Assembly: GCF_003633615.1 (NCBI RefSeq)
Contig: NZ_RBKU01000001.1
Coordinates: forward strand, 558,001-622,000
Direction of reading: 5' to 3'
Source of the DNA: Mucilaginibacter gracilis
Lineage (GTDB): Bacteria > Bacteroidota > Bacteroidia > Sphingobacteriales > Sphingobacteriaceae
Length of the DNA stretch: 64,000 nucleotides
The notes under the pieces were generated by a model, which was not told where the DNA came from, searched no databases, and saw only the letters and a program-made list of their open reading frames with translations. Each line of letters opens with the position of its first letter. The stretch's first letter is position 1. This document shows positions 9,535-18,670 of the stretch, piece after piece. Made by a program: the position numbers and the translations under genes.

Positions 9535-9974
9535 AGTTCAAATCTTTAGGGAGGATTAATTGGCGAAGAGGGGGGGGGCAGCGTTATTGGTTCGTCCAAA
9601 ATTAACACCTGGATCATATAACTTTAAAAGCATCCGGCTTTTTAAAGAAAATCGGTAAAAATATTCAGGCAGACACAGATATTACCGTAAGAAAGCGTTA
9701 CCGGGACTAAAGTAACTATCAGATACTGCTTCAGCTTTGTTAAATTCAGCCAGTGGTGCAGATTATCTCTGGTGTTTCTGCATGATCTGTATCTTATAAT
9801 AGATATGGTAAAGCATCTCGATTTGCACTGAAAGGTATAATTTTTCGTCGTTTTTTCTAGCGATGGAGGCGATAGAGCGATGCTTCATATCTTTTTAGGA
9901 CAAATATGGGTAGAAGTGACATAGCAATTGGTTCTGCTTTTTTTCATTTTTTGTAGGTTCGCTCGCTTTGCCCG

Positions 9975-10076
9975 ACCATATGCATTGAGACGCGTTATGA
10001 TGACGGTATCCTGAAAGTGGATATTGCCAAGAAAGAAAATACATCAATGTCCAGCCGCTGGATAGAATTTAAGAAA
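9975..10076 (+). pseudogene. Small heat-shock protein (Hsp20) C-terminal remnant
   Basis: 34 codons read ETRYDDGILKVDIAKKEN and continue to SSRWIEFKK. This matches the end of the alpha-crystallin domain (Y-x-(D/N)-G-x-L-x-(V/L)-x-I-x-KKE) and the C-terminal I-x-I/V-type anchor of Hsp20 proteins. The first two thirds of the gene are missing. Short length limits certainty. Confidence 0.5.
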
Positions 10077-10268
10077 ATGAAGACGGACTGTAATGCAGCA
10101 AATTCCGAGGCCATTGACCACCTCATTCCGAGGATGTATCAAATCGATTCCGGAACACTTTGACCAAGCTAATTTATTGACTAAAAGAAATAACTTTGAA
10201 AATCAGAATACACGTTTTGATGCTCTAAGGCCTACGGAATCGCGTGGTCAAGCCTTGCGGAATTTCCA

Positions 10269-10492
10269 GATATACCACAAAGTGCAAAGAATAAGGATCA
10301 AAAGAGTGATAAGATGGATTGTCGAAACTTGGCCAAACAATTACAATCTGGACATCTTACGGGAATAGACGTACCTGATGAGCAAAGAGAACAGCTCGAA
10401 GCTTATTCCGGCAAAAAAACAATCTGACTAAAGTCATGCGGAAACTTAAGAGTCAAATCAAGGCTGAACTACTGTACTATGGTTGTTTATAA
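10269..10492 (+). mobile_element. IS110-family transposase remnant, frameshifted
   Basis: The piece reads PDIPQSAKNKDQKSDKMDCR, then NLAKQLQSGHLTGIDVPDE, the DEDD-domain region typical of IS110/IS116 transposases (K-(S/T)-D-x-x-D-x-x-x-L-A). After a one-base frameshift near 10427 the same domain continues as NLTKVMRKLKSQIKAELLYYG and stops at 10490-10492. Both ends of the element are missing and no flanking repeats were seen. Confidence 0.75.
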
Positions 10493-10815
10493 ATGAATAT
10501 TCGGTTTATCCATATTTTGAAGGGGTGGCAAAACAGTTAAAAAGCGGACAAATCGCTTTATAAGGTCAATTTTTAAGATTCACACATTCCTAACCACGGA
10601 CATTAGCCCCATATTCACCGCATCCGCAAAAATAGCCCACCGCCGGGATAAAAAGTAAAGGCCATGCATAGCGGGCCATTGTGTTTTTCTTTTCAGCGGT
10701 GGCCTTGACTTTTTACCCGGCTCGCGCTGTTGGTTGCTTAAGCGGTAAATATGGCATGATGTGTTCAAAAGAATTGTCGTAATCTAACTTTCTTCAATTC
10801 AAGATACTGCAAAGA

Positions 10816-11805
10816 CTAATCCTTCATTAGCTGTTTTAGCCTGGCTTGGTACGATTGTAAATAATTCCGTTGAGTTGTTTCGTCAAGAAAAGAAGCTAAT
10901 GTGAGTTTTTCGACAGCTGCTGATCCTGAAATCATAGATTGGGCTATTCCCTCAAATGTTTTCTCGCTTATGCCTGATTGCTCAGCCAGTACTGAAAACT
11001 GGTGCCTAATCTTACCTTGTGCGAGGTTCTTTGGTAATAAGCCGTCATCAAGTGCAAAGTCATTGTCTTTGATATGTATGCGGCTGTTAAGCAGGTCATA
11101 AGCCGGACTTAGGCGGTAATCTCCCATCGGGGTTTCCAACAGCGAAAAGTTTTTGAAGTGGGCGTCTCCGTTTGAAAACAAATAATTGAACATTAATAAT
11201 TTCAATAATTTTGGTGCTTCCAGTTTATATGCAGGGACGTATTGCTCCATAATCTTAAAAAGATCTAAGTAGTTTCCGAGGTACTTATAGTGTTCTCCGT
11301 GGGTCTGGGGCGTTCTTCCTGCAAGCGACGCAAAATCGTCCTGTGCCAGTTTTTCTCCTTCTTTCGTTACATCAAAACGTTTAGTAATATAAGCAGGCTG
11401 CCCGTTCTTAAAAAATATCAATGCATTTTCAGCAGTTTCTATGCCATACACCTGGCGGGCAATTTGCATGGTTAAATGTTCATTAGCGGGCATTTGGTCA
11501 GATTTTCTGCCAGCGTTTGGAATCGGCTTTAATATATAGGTTCCTCGTTCACCCTCATTGATCAGCCTTAGTCTGTTTTTTTCTAACAACACGGAAAACT
11601 TTTCCTGTACACCAGAGATAGACATCCGCCTCTGGTTTTCCTCAAATAGCTCATCCGTCTCCGGGTTTGAAGCAGGAGAATCATAAAGTAAAATATGATT
11701 TACTTTTTTTCCATTAAAAACCCGGTTAAGACAAGTCCGGCTATAAGTATCATAGCCGGGTGCCAATGTGCCCGGGCAATATTTTATTTCTGGCAGGTTA
11801 CTCAT
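10816..11805 (-). CDS. hipT: HipT-like serine/threonine kinase toxin (HipA C-terminal domain)
   Basis: 329 residues of the HipA kinase fold without the N-terminal domain of full HipA. The glycine-rich loop contains S62-I63-S64 followed by GVQ, the SxS autophosphorylation site typical of HipT. ATP-binding GTYILKP is at 88-94, the catalytic loop is S211-NGDAHFKN with D214, and the metal-binding AYDLLN has D237. HipT kinases phosphorylate a cellular target (TrpS in the E. coli O127 system) and arrest growth. It is the last gene of an operon with an N-terminal-domain protein (8 bp overlap) and an HTH protein, the HipB-HipS-HipT order. The target here is unknown. Confidence 0.88.
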   Translation of the reverse strand: MSNLPEIKYCPGTLAPGYDTYSRTCLNRVFNGKKVNHILLYDSPASNPETDELFEENQRRMSISGVQEKFSVLLEKNRLRLINEGERGTYILKPIPNAGRKSDQMPANEHLTMQIARQVYGIETAENALIFFKNGQPAYITKRFDVTKEGEKLAQDDFASLAGRTPQTHGEHYKYLGNYLDLFKIMEQYVPAYKLEAPKLLKLLMFNYLFSNGDAHFKNFSLLETPMGDYRLSPAYDLLNSRIHIKDNDFALDDGLLPKNLAQGKIRHQFSVLAEQSGISEKTFEGIAQSMISGSAAVEKLTLASFLDETTQRNYLQSYQARLKQLMKD

Positions 11806-12130
11806 TATCTTCTGCTTTAAGTACAGTTACTGCACCTATGGTATCGTTTTTTGCGGTTGTTAATAAAAGTCCGAAATAATCAGTCTGATCAATTCTATTG
11901 AGCTTGCAGACCACCTGTTTATTCGATCCTTCCGGAAGCATGTTATAAAAAAACGGAAAGAGAAATTCAGACTCGTAAACCTTTTCCGTTTTTGGTAAAG
12001 TGAGGCTAATGCTTGGCTTGCTACCATCTCCAATCCAAGAAGGATGATACTGAAACGTAAAAAAACCATTATCAAGCTGCTTCAATATGCCGGCTTCTTG
12101 CTCCTTAAATAATACTTTGGCTTTTCTCAT
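11798..12130 (-). CDS. hipS: HipS-like protein (stand-alone HipA N-terminal domain)
   Basis: 110 residues that correspond to the N-terminal subdomain of HipA (Couple_hipA): GILKQLDNGFFTFQY, SISLTLPKTEKVY, and LFPFFYNMLPEGSNK, the last being the conserved FF.NLLPEG motif. In HipBST systems this separate subunit, HipS, is the antitoxin that blocks the kinase. It starts inside the stop of the HTH gene (ATGA overlap) and overlaps the kinase gene by 8 bp, which enforces coupled translation. Function as antitoxin is by analogy. Confidence 0.85.
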   Translation of the reverse strand: MRKAKVLFKEQEAGILKQLDNGFFTFQYHPSWIGDGSKPSISLTLPKTEKVYESEFLFPFFYNMLPEGSNKQVVCKLNRIDQTDYFGLLLTTAKNDTIGAVTVLKAEDNE

Positions 12131-12345
12131 CGAATGTCTGGTTTATTCTTTATGGTCATACTGAGTTCCAGACCTAATGTATCGCCGAGCTTTTGCAGCG
12201 TCATTAAAGTGGGATTGCCTTTACCACTTTCAAACTGCTTTAACGTTCTAAGGCCTACTCCTGATAGTTGCGCGAGCGTTTCCTGGGTAACCTGTAGGGA
12301 TTCCCTGCGCAATTTAATTGTTCTTATTATTTCCTCAAAGTGCAT
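12127..12345 (-). CDS. hipB: HipB-like Xre-family DNA-binding protein
   Basis: 72 residues with an Xre helix-turn-helix at about 10-60: RRESLQVTQETLAQLSGVG, then LRTLKQFESGKGNPTLMTL and QKLGDTLGL. It is the first gene of the three-gene toxin-antitoxin operon. In HipBST systems HipB augments the antitoxin and represses the operon. A TACTTTTG -7 box on the minus strand lies at 12365-12372, so the transcript starts about 15 nt before the ATG, and the 38-bp palindrome just upstream of the -7 box is the likely operator. Confidence 0.85.
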   Translation of the reverse strand: MHFEEIIRTIKLRRESLQVTQETLAQLSGVGLRTLKQFESGKGNPTLMTLQKLGDTLGLELSMTIKNKPDIR

Positions 12346-12389
12346 TATAGTGCTCTATTTGCAACAAAAGTATTATAAATTTTTATTAG

Positions 12390-12427
12390 TTCATTATAAA
12401 GTGTATTTAAATACACTTTATAATGAA
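12390..12427. promoter_or_regulatory. Perfect 38-bp palindrome, likely HipB operator
   Basis: Arms of 19 bp (TTCATTATAAAGTGTATTT and its exact complement) meet at 12408/12409 with no spacer. It lies about 18 bp upstream of the -7 box of the hipB-like gene. A related half-site (CATTATAGTG) overlaps the hipB start at 12343-12352. Its size and symmetry fit cooperative binding of two HTH dimers. Confidence 0.7.
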
Positions 12428-13159
12428 ATTTTATAGTTTGTAATTGACTACGGGTCCAAAGTGCGTTTTATAGCTCTTTTTAGCGCCATTAGCGATCCGA
12501 TAACACTTCAATATGAAAATGGAGAAATAGTAGGTTGTCAGGATTCACTGCTGATCGAAAAGGGTAAAACATTACAAGTCCGTAAGGGACCTCAATTAAA
12601 TAACCTATGGAAAAACACACATTCCGCTGGTTCTTGCCAACCTCTATGAGGAGCAAAACCCACTATTTTGAATTTGATATCACAAAGCATTGTAAGATTT
12701 TTCTAAATCAAAGCGCATACTATAACAGGGCAATATAATTCGATAGTCAATATGACCTTGACGAAGATTTCACGGCAAAATTGAACTAATAGCGGTCAAA
12801 ATCCATCCTTTTACGAGTGAGCCGATGAGCAACTTTCATGGGGCAAATACGATTGTAGCAAAAGAAATTGGGACGTTTCCAGATTTTCACCATATCGTTC
12901 ACAGAGGAAATTTAAGACTGGCAGAGGGTTGGCTGAACAATTCCCTATGCGGAAGTCAAGACCTGCTCACATTTGCACCCAGGCCTATTCGGGTGCATAG
13001 GATAGTCGATCCGCATAACTGGACCAGACCCAGTATAGGTCAATTGAATCCTTCAAAGGCCGCAAACATTCCTGCAGGTTGTATGTTGCTTTTAGGAACG
13101 CCAGAAAGCGCTATTGCTCTTTACATTCTACATTTTGGTTTTCATTCAAACCGCTGGCT
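12428..13159. other. No recognisable gene
   Basis: Between the palindrome and the SusD fragment several short open frames exist (for example 12461-12649 and 12825-13181, plus strand). None shows a family motif or a convincing start. The region probably contains decayed sequence and the break point that removed the SusC gene and the 5' part of SusD. Confidence 0.4.
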
Positions 13160-13858
13160 ATGGAAACCATCATCGGTTTAACGCTGGGCAGCACGGACAA
13201 TACTGGCTATTTACTTACTGTGCCAAATATACCCGTAACTTTTACCGGTGGCGGTGGCACAGGTGCAACCGGCATAGCAACGGTTTCTACCACAACAGGC
13301 AAAGTAACAGCTATAGCCGTTTTGAATCCTGGTACAGGCTATACATCTGCCCCTACCGTAAATATCGGCACAACCTGGGCTCCCAATACGCTTTACAATG
13401 CTGGCACACAGGCTACCAATGGAAACAACCTATACACCGTTGCTGTAACGGGTATCTCCACGGCCACACCACCTACACAATCGTCCGGATCATCTTCGGC
13501 AACTGTTACAGGTGCGGTATTTACTTATGCCGGGCTAAAAGCAACGGGCACGGCTACCGTTTCCACAACACAGGTTGACCTTGTTGGGTTAAGCCAATCG
13601 TCTTTTCAACTGGCGCTGCAAGATGAAAGAAGCCGCGAACTTTGTTTCGAAGGGCTCCGCAAAGCCGATCTGATACGCTGGGGTGCCTGGGTAACTACGA
13701 TGAATAACCTTGCGGTGGATATGAAAGCCAACGCCGGAACGAGTTTTGCGTACGGCGCGTTGGCGGGATCAAACATTAGCCCACGTAATGTACTTTTCCC
13801 TATCCCATCCTCAGAAATTTCGGTAAACAAGGCAGCTACTCAAAATCCAGGCTGGTAG
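13160..13858 (+). pseudogene. RagB/SusD-family lipoprotein, 5'-truncated
   Basis: Only the last about 230 codons of a SusD protein remain. The tail is diagnostic: LALQDERSRELCFEGLRKAD, IRWG, NVLFPIPSSEI, and the end ATQNPGW. A glycine/threonine-rich insert (GGGGTGATGIATVSTTTGK) precedes it. There is no signal peptide or TPR part and no SusC gene upstream, so the nutrient-binding complex of this locus cannot be made. SusD proteins cap the SusC transporter and bind glycans on the cell surface. The frame is open upstream to 13079 but this part has no SusD character. Confidence 0.88.
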
Positions 13859-13888
13859 TAATAACATTCACAATCAAAATAATACGCT

Positions 13889-14902
13889 ATGTTAAAAAGA
13901 TATTTGTACACAGGCACCACAATGCTACTTTTTTGTTTGGCTTGCAATAAAAACATGATAGTAAAACCCGTTGGTTTTGATGTTAACTGCACCAAACTAA
14001 ATGGTACCGCCACAACCACATTTTCAGCCAAAGACACGCTGCAATTCAACTTTAGTGGCAACCCTGACGTTATTACCTTTTATTCGGGCGAGCAGGGCAA
14101 ACGTTATGAATTTGCATCACGAACGTCGGCGTTTGGCGCATCGCAATTGCAGTTTAGTACTTTAAGGGCAAATGGCACCCAGTCTAACTCGCTCGCGGTG
14201 TTTGTTTCTTCAGACTTTCAAGGCGTTGTTACCCGAATAGTAAACGGAGCATTAGTACGGGATACAGCAAGCACAAATGCCAATATTGCAGCCGCTACCT
14301 GGAATGATATTACCTCCCGTGCTTCTTTATCAACCGGCGGAACTACCGCGCTATCGTCGGGCGTTATTGATCTTTCTGACTTTGCCAGCCAGCTTAAGCC
14401 CGTGTATATTGCTTTTAAGTACAGTGCAGATGCTGGTTCGATACAAAATAAGTGGACAATAACCAACCTAACCTTAAACAATGCGTTAGCGGATGCCGGT
14501 GTTTACACCAATGCGAGTTTAAACGGACCAACCACGGCTATTACAAATTACGGCAACACTACCTTTGGCCCGGGTTGGGCGGTATCATACGATTTGGCAA
14601 AAAACAGCAATAAATATGCCTGGGTTTATACCGATAAAACCAGTTTGGTAATTACCGGCGCAACGACGGCGGCACTGGCAACGGCACCGGCTGAAGCATG
14701 GGCCATTATGGGGCCTGTTGATCTGAACCGGGTAACGCCTGATGTTGGGGTTGCCATTAAAGCTATTGCAAGCACACAACCAAATTACCAATACATATAT
14801 CCCGTAGCAGGTAATTACCACGCCGTTTTTGTAGCAGGCAATTACAACGCTACCGGCTCAAGTACTAATAAACGCGATATAACCGTAACCATTAAGCCAT
14901 AG
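13889..14902 (+). CDS. DUF5017-type surface lipoprotein of a polysaccharide locus
   Basis: 337 residues with a lipoprotein signal (LLFCLAC, lipidated Cys about residue 19). The motif FNFSGNPDVITFYSGEQGK with RYEF is typical of DUF5017 proteins encoded next to SusD genes. The rest is beta-rich with jelly-roll-like segments (WNDITSRASLSTGG, LKPVYIAFKYSA). Such proteins are thought to bind glycan at the cell surface. It follows the SusD fragment by 30 bp and precedes GH88 by 11 bp, so the four genes to 18.3 kb were one operon. Confidence 0.8.
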   Translation: MLKRYLYTGTTMLLFCLACNKNMIVKPVGFDVNCTKLNGTATTTFSAKDTLQFNFSGNPDVITFYSGEQGKRYEFASRTSAFGASQLQFSTLRANGTQSNSLAVFVSSDFQGVVTRIVNGALVRDTASTNANIAAATWNDITSRASLSTGGTTALSSGVIDLSDFASQLKPVYIAFKYSADAGSIQNKWTITNLTLNNALADAGVYTNASLNGPTTAITNYGNTTFGPGWAVSYDLAKNSNKYAWVYTDKTSLVITGATTAALATAPAEAWAIMGPVDLNRVTPDVGVAIKAIASTQPNYQYIYPVAGNYHAVFVAGNYNATGSSTNKRDITVTIKP

Positions 14903-14913
14903 CAACACGTTTT

Positions 14914-16147
14914 ATGAAAAAAATTATAGCTTTAACAGCTTTAGCCATAACCGTTGTGATGTTTTCATTCACCAAAACAGAAACAGTACCAGTGCAGCGC
15001 GACTTTAAGATTGCAGAAGCGCAGTACAGTGCCATGATATTCAACGTTAAGCGTTTTGATGAATACCCGCGCACGGCTTTGCCCGATGGCACATTAAAAA
15101 ACACCGACCTACAGGAGTGGACATCCGGTTTTTGGCCTGGCAGCTTATGGTATTTATACGAATATACAAAAGATGAAAAATGGAAGGCCGCTGCCACACG
15201 GTGGACAAACACGCTGGCTGCCAACCAATACAATAAAACAACCCACGACCTCGGTTTTATGATGTATTGTAGCTATGGCAATGCTTATAGACTTACCGGC
15301 GATAAAGAATACAGGGACATTCTTATTCAATCAGCTAAATCATTAGCCACACGCTTTGATGCCAGGGTCGGTTGTATCCGTTCCTGGGATCCGCGCCTTT
15401 CATGGGATGGTAAAACAACCTGGCAGTTCCCCGTTATTATTGATAATATGATGAACCTGGAATTGCTCTTTTTCGCATCGAAAGAAAGCGGCGACCCTAC
15501 GTATAGGAATATAGCCATTACCCATGCCGAAACAACCATGAAAAATCATATCCGTCCGGATTTTAGCTCGTACCATGTTTAGCTACGATCCTCAAAACGG
15601 ACAGGTACTTTCGCGCGAAACCTTTCAGGGGTTTTCAAACAATTCAACCTGGGCCAGGGGCGAAGCATGGGGGATATATGGTTTTACTATCGTGTACCGC
15701 GAAACCAAAGACAAACGCTTTTTAAATACCGCCAGGCAAATGGCAGATTTTTACCTGCATAACCACCGCCTACCAGCTGACAAGATACCTTTGTGGGATT
15801 TTAACGTCAATGAGCCTGGCTTTGTTCCGCTTTGGAAATATGATGCAAGACAGTTTAGCTACATTCCAAGAGACGCATCAGCGGCAGCTATCACGGCTTC
15901 GGCTTTTCTTGAGTTAAGTACACAATTGGGGCAAGAAGGGAAGCCCTATTTTAATGCAGCCGTTGAAATTTTAAAATCGTTAAGCGGGCGTAATTACCTG
16001 GCTAAACAAGGCACTAATAACAACTTTATCTTGAAGCACTCGGTAGGTAGCATACCCCATGGATTTGAAATAGACAAACCTATTGTATATGCTGATTATT
16101 ATTTTCTGGAAGCTCTTTTAAGGTATCAGAAGATAGCAAGTCATTAA
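14914..16147 (+). pseudogene. Glycoside hydrolase family 88 (unsaturated uronyl hydrolase), single frameshift
   Basis: Two overlapping frames together give one about 410-residue GH88 protein with signal peptide. Part one holds the two catalytic Asp motifs, HDLGF with D112 and IIDNMMNLELL with D177. Part two, from about 15577, continues without loss with YDPQNGQVLSRET, NSTWARGEAWGIYG and the C-terminal DYYFLEALLRY. The break is within AGCTCGTACCATGTTTAG near 15565-15582, where one extra or two missing bases would be enough. GH88 enzymes remove the unsaturated uronic acid left by lyases such as the PL8 enzyme encoded next. It is either a recent pseudogene or a sequencing indel. Confidence 0.88.
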
Positions 16148-16199
16148 CACTTCAAATGTAGTTTATTGTTTAATAGGACAATATTAGTATATAAAAAAA

Positions 16200-18269
16200 A
16201 TGAATAAGAAATATTTGAGATACGCATCATTATTACTCTTTTTTTTTCAGGTTAACCAATGTTTTGGACAGCAGCAAGACATTGATACGGTAATTAACCG
16301 TGTTGTTAACAATATGCTTGCCGGGCACAATACCGTTACATTTATCAAAACGGTAACTCAAAATGTAGCTAATCTTAAAAGCGACGGTACTTGGGCCGAT
16401 ATAAATTACAGAGATACTGCATTAGCAATTTGGTCGCCGGCGGCACATTTAAACAGGGTTTATGAACTGGCATTGGCATATGCACAAACCAAGGGGGTTT
16501 ACAGCCGTAACGAAACCTTACATGTTGCTATAGTTAAAGCATTGCAGGCCTGGAATCAGTTAGATCCAAAGTGTAAAAATTGGTGGTTTAACGAGATCAA
16601 TTGCCCTCAAACATTGGGGCAGATTATGCTGCTACTGAAAAGTTCAAAACCATTGCCAAAACCATTGCAAGATTCACTAATAACAAAAATGAACCGCGGC
16701 GATATGTATAAACAAACCGGCGCCAACAAATTTGATGTAGCCTTACACAATATTTACAGTGCTTTACTTACAGCTAACATTGTCCTTATGGATTCGGCGG
16801 TGAGCCAGTGCTTTCAGCCCCTTACGCTCACTAATGCACCCGAGGGGTTAATGTACGATTATTCTTATTTGCAACATGGACGACAATTACAGATCGCGTC
16901 GTACGGACTGGTATTTTTAAAGGGCGAATATGGTCTGGCCGCCCTTGTACGTGGTACTAATTGGCAAATGAAGCCACCACAACGAAAATTATTAGCTAAA
17001 TTTTTAAACGATGTTTTTTTGAATGCAATGCGTTATAAATATTTAGACTTTAATGTGATGGGACGCAACTTTAGTCGAAAAAATTCTTTAAGCACCAATG
17101 TAGCTGCTCTTTTACAAAAGGACATGGATGCCTTGCAAAAGGCAGATAAAGAAACACTTGACGATGTAACCGGCTGCTTAAACGCCGCCAGGCGTATATC
17201 GGGCAAGGTACCCGCATCATTTAAAGTAAAGCCGGTACATCAGCAATATTGGATTGGCGATTATACTCAACACGTCAATCCGGATTACTTATTTACAGTT
17301 AGAGCTAACTCCGCAAGAACTAAAAGGTTGGAAACGGGTAATGGCGAAAATTTGTACGGGCGCTATATGGGTGACGGTGCCACTAATATCCAACGCTCGG
17401 GTGGCGAATACTTTAATATATTCCCCGTTTGGGAAAATGATAAAGTGCCAGGGGTTACTTGCCGGGATTTTGCGATAGATAGGCATGCGGTAAACTCCTG
17501 GGATCAGACAGGGACCACCAACTTTACAGGTGGCTTGAGTAACGGTACCGATGGTGTATGCACCTATACCTTAAACTTTGATAGCGTAAAAGCCAAAAAG
17601 GCCTGGTTTTTCTTTGGCAAAGAAATTATTTGTATGGGTGCGGGCATTCAATCGCGCGCGCCCGAAAACATCACAACAACTGTAAACCAGTGTTGGAGCC
17701 ACACCGATGTGCTTTCAGATTCGTTAAATGGAACTTTTTGGCAGGATAGCATAGCTTATTACTTTCAGCCGGATGAAAAGATAAAGTACACAAACACTGA
17801 ACAGAAAGGAACCTGGAAACGTATCAATTCGTCACAGTCGGCAGATACCGTAAAGGGCAAAGTATTTAAACTGTGGATAGACCACGGACCGCTCCCTCAT
17901 GATGCTACCTACGTGTATGCTGTTTTGCCCGGTGTTCCGTTGAACCAGGTTTCCAGCCTTTCGCCGTTCAACCACCTAAAGGTTATAAGTAACAATGATG
18001 AACAGCAGGCAATTATTGACTTAAAAACAGGGATGGCACAAATTGTGTTTTATCAACCAGGGACAATCAAAACCGAAGGCTTTAGTGTTTCGGTAAATGA
18101 GGCTTGTGTTATAATGATTGAAAAAAAAGGTACTGCACAGCAGTCTTTATTTGTTGCCGACCCATCTCATCAATTAAAAGAGATTGTAATAACAGTTAAC
18201 AATAAACGAGTAAGCTGCGTATTGCCTATAGGCGAATACGCAGGTTCAACAGCGATAGTTGCACTATAA
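16200..18269 (+). CDS. Polysaccharide lyase family 8 (chondroitin/hyaluronan lyase type)
   Basis: 689 residues, signal peptide (cleavage near CFGQ), then the helical toroid and the beta-sandwich domains of PL8. The catalytic set is visible with the spacing known from hyaluronan lyase: N176, H226 (in SYLQHGRQL), Y235 (in IASYG), R289 and R293. NWWFNEI at 127-133 is the aromatic patch. It cleaves glycosaminoglycan (or a related uronate polymer) by beta-elimination in the periplasm or at the surface and feeds GH88. Length is normal and no lesion was found. Because SusC and SusD are lost or broken and GH88 is frameshifted, the pathway around it is probably no longer complete. Confidence 0.92.
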   Translation: MNKKYLRYASLLLFFFQVNQCFGQQQDIDTVINRVVNNMLAGHNTVTFIKTVTQNVANLKSDGTWADINYRDTALAIWSPAAHLNRVYELALAYAQTKGVYSRNETLHVAIVKALQAWNQLDPKCKNWWFNEINCPQTLGQIMLLLKSSKPLPKPLQDSLITKMNRGDMYKQTGANKFDVALHNIYSALLTANIVLMDSAVSQCFQPLTLTNAPEGLMYDYSYLQHGRQLQIASYGLVFLKGEYGLAALVRGTNWQMKPPQRKLLAKFLNDVFLNAMRYKYLDFNVMGRNFSRKNSLSTNVAALLQKDMDALQKADKETLDDVTGCLNAARRISGKVPASFKVKPVHQQYWIGDYTQHVNPDYLFTVRANSARTKRLETGNGENLYGRYMGDGATNIQRSGGEYFNIFPVWENDKVPGVTCRDFAIDRHAVNSWDQTGTTNFTGGLSNGTDGVCTYTLNFDSVKAKKAWFFFGKEIICMGAGIQSRAPENITTTVNQCWSHTDVLSDSLNGTFWQDSIAYYFQPDEKIKYTNTEQKGTWKRINSSQSADTVKGKVFKLWIDHGPLPHDATYVYAVLPGVPLNQVSSLSPFNHLKVISNNDEQQAIIDLKTGMAQIVFYQPGTIKTEGFSVSVNEACVIMIEKKGTAQQSLFVADPSHQLKEIVITVNNKRVSCVLPIGEYAGSTAIVAL

Positions 18270-18670
18270 AAATCAGGATTTATATAGTGCAAGATGTTGA
18301 TTGCAGCTTATCTTTCTTATTTTCATTGATTTATGTATGGCATAATTGCTTTAGTACCGATTGCTATTATCTGCATACACTCACACATTGCCGCTTAAAC
18401 AAGAAAATTATCAAGAGCTTCGGCGATAGCTACAGTTTATTATACCCTTGACTGTTTTCTTGTGTCGCTAACTTTTTGACTGCGGTGTTGTGGCTTTTTT
18501 GTGCGGCTGGAAGACAGGCGGGTATGAGGAACGAATACTTGCCTGTGTACAGCAGCAAGGCTGCCTGCGAAATGAAACCCGGCGCGTAGCGCGTGGTGCA
18601 ATGTAGCAGCCTGCCGCAGCGGCGCGGCTTACTACCCATGTTTGTTAAATGACTTTCGCAAACATAGTTA
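18270..18670. other. No gene; GC-richer stretch with short inverted repeats
   Basis: Nothing codes convincingly here. Bases 18480-18640 are visibly richer in GC than the flanks and contain short inverted repeats such as GGCGCG/CGCGCC-like and GCAGCAAGGCTGC. Stretches like this often mark the edges of mobile elements, but no integrase or origin could be recognised. Confidence 0.35.

Larger units (their letters stand above)
9523..10815. other. Gene-poor decay region with short remnants
   Basis: No intact gene was found between the Crp-like remnant and the HipT gene. The stretch holds a nine-G tract at 9570-9578, an Hsp20-like tail, an IS110-type transposase piece and otherwise unrecognised sequence. 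The longer open frames here (for example 10093-10368 plus and 10580-10768 minus) show no family features. Confidence 0.6.

Noticed and set aside
9570..9578. Nine-G tract as a phase-variable switch
   Set aside because: It lies in decayed non-coding sequence with no gene to control.
10093..10368. 91-codon plus-strand open frame
   Set aside because: It overlaps the IS110 transposase remnant in another frame and has no family features.
10580..10768. 62-codon minus-strand open frame rich in Arg and Lys
   Set aside because: No context, no motif, and the region is decayed sequence.
12461..13181. Several short open frames upstream of the SusD fragment
   Set aside because: No motif, start signal or continuity; left as unrecognised sequence.
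18430..18639. 69-codon open frame and possible transfer origin in the GC-richer stretch
   Set aside because: No relaxase gene nearby and no recognisable nick site, so an origin of transfer cannot be supported.
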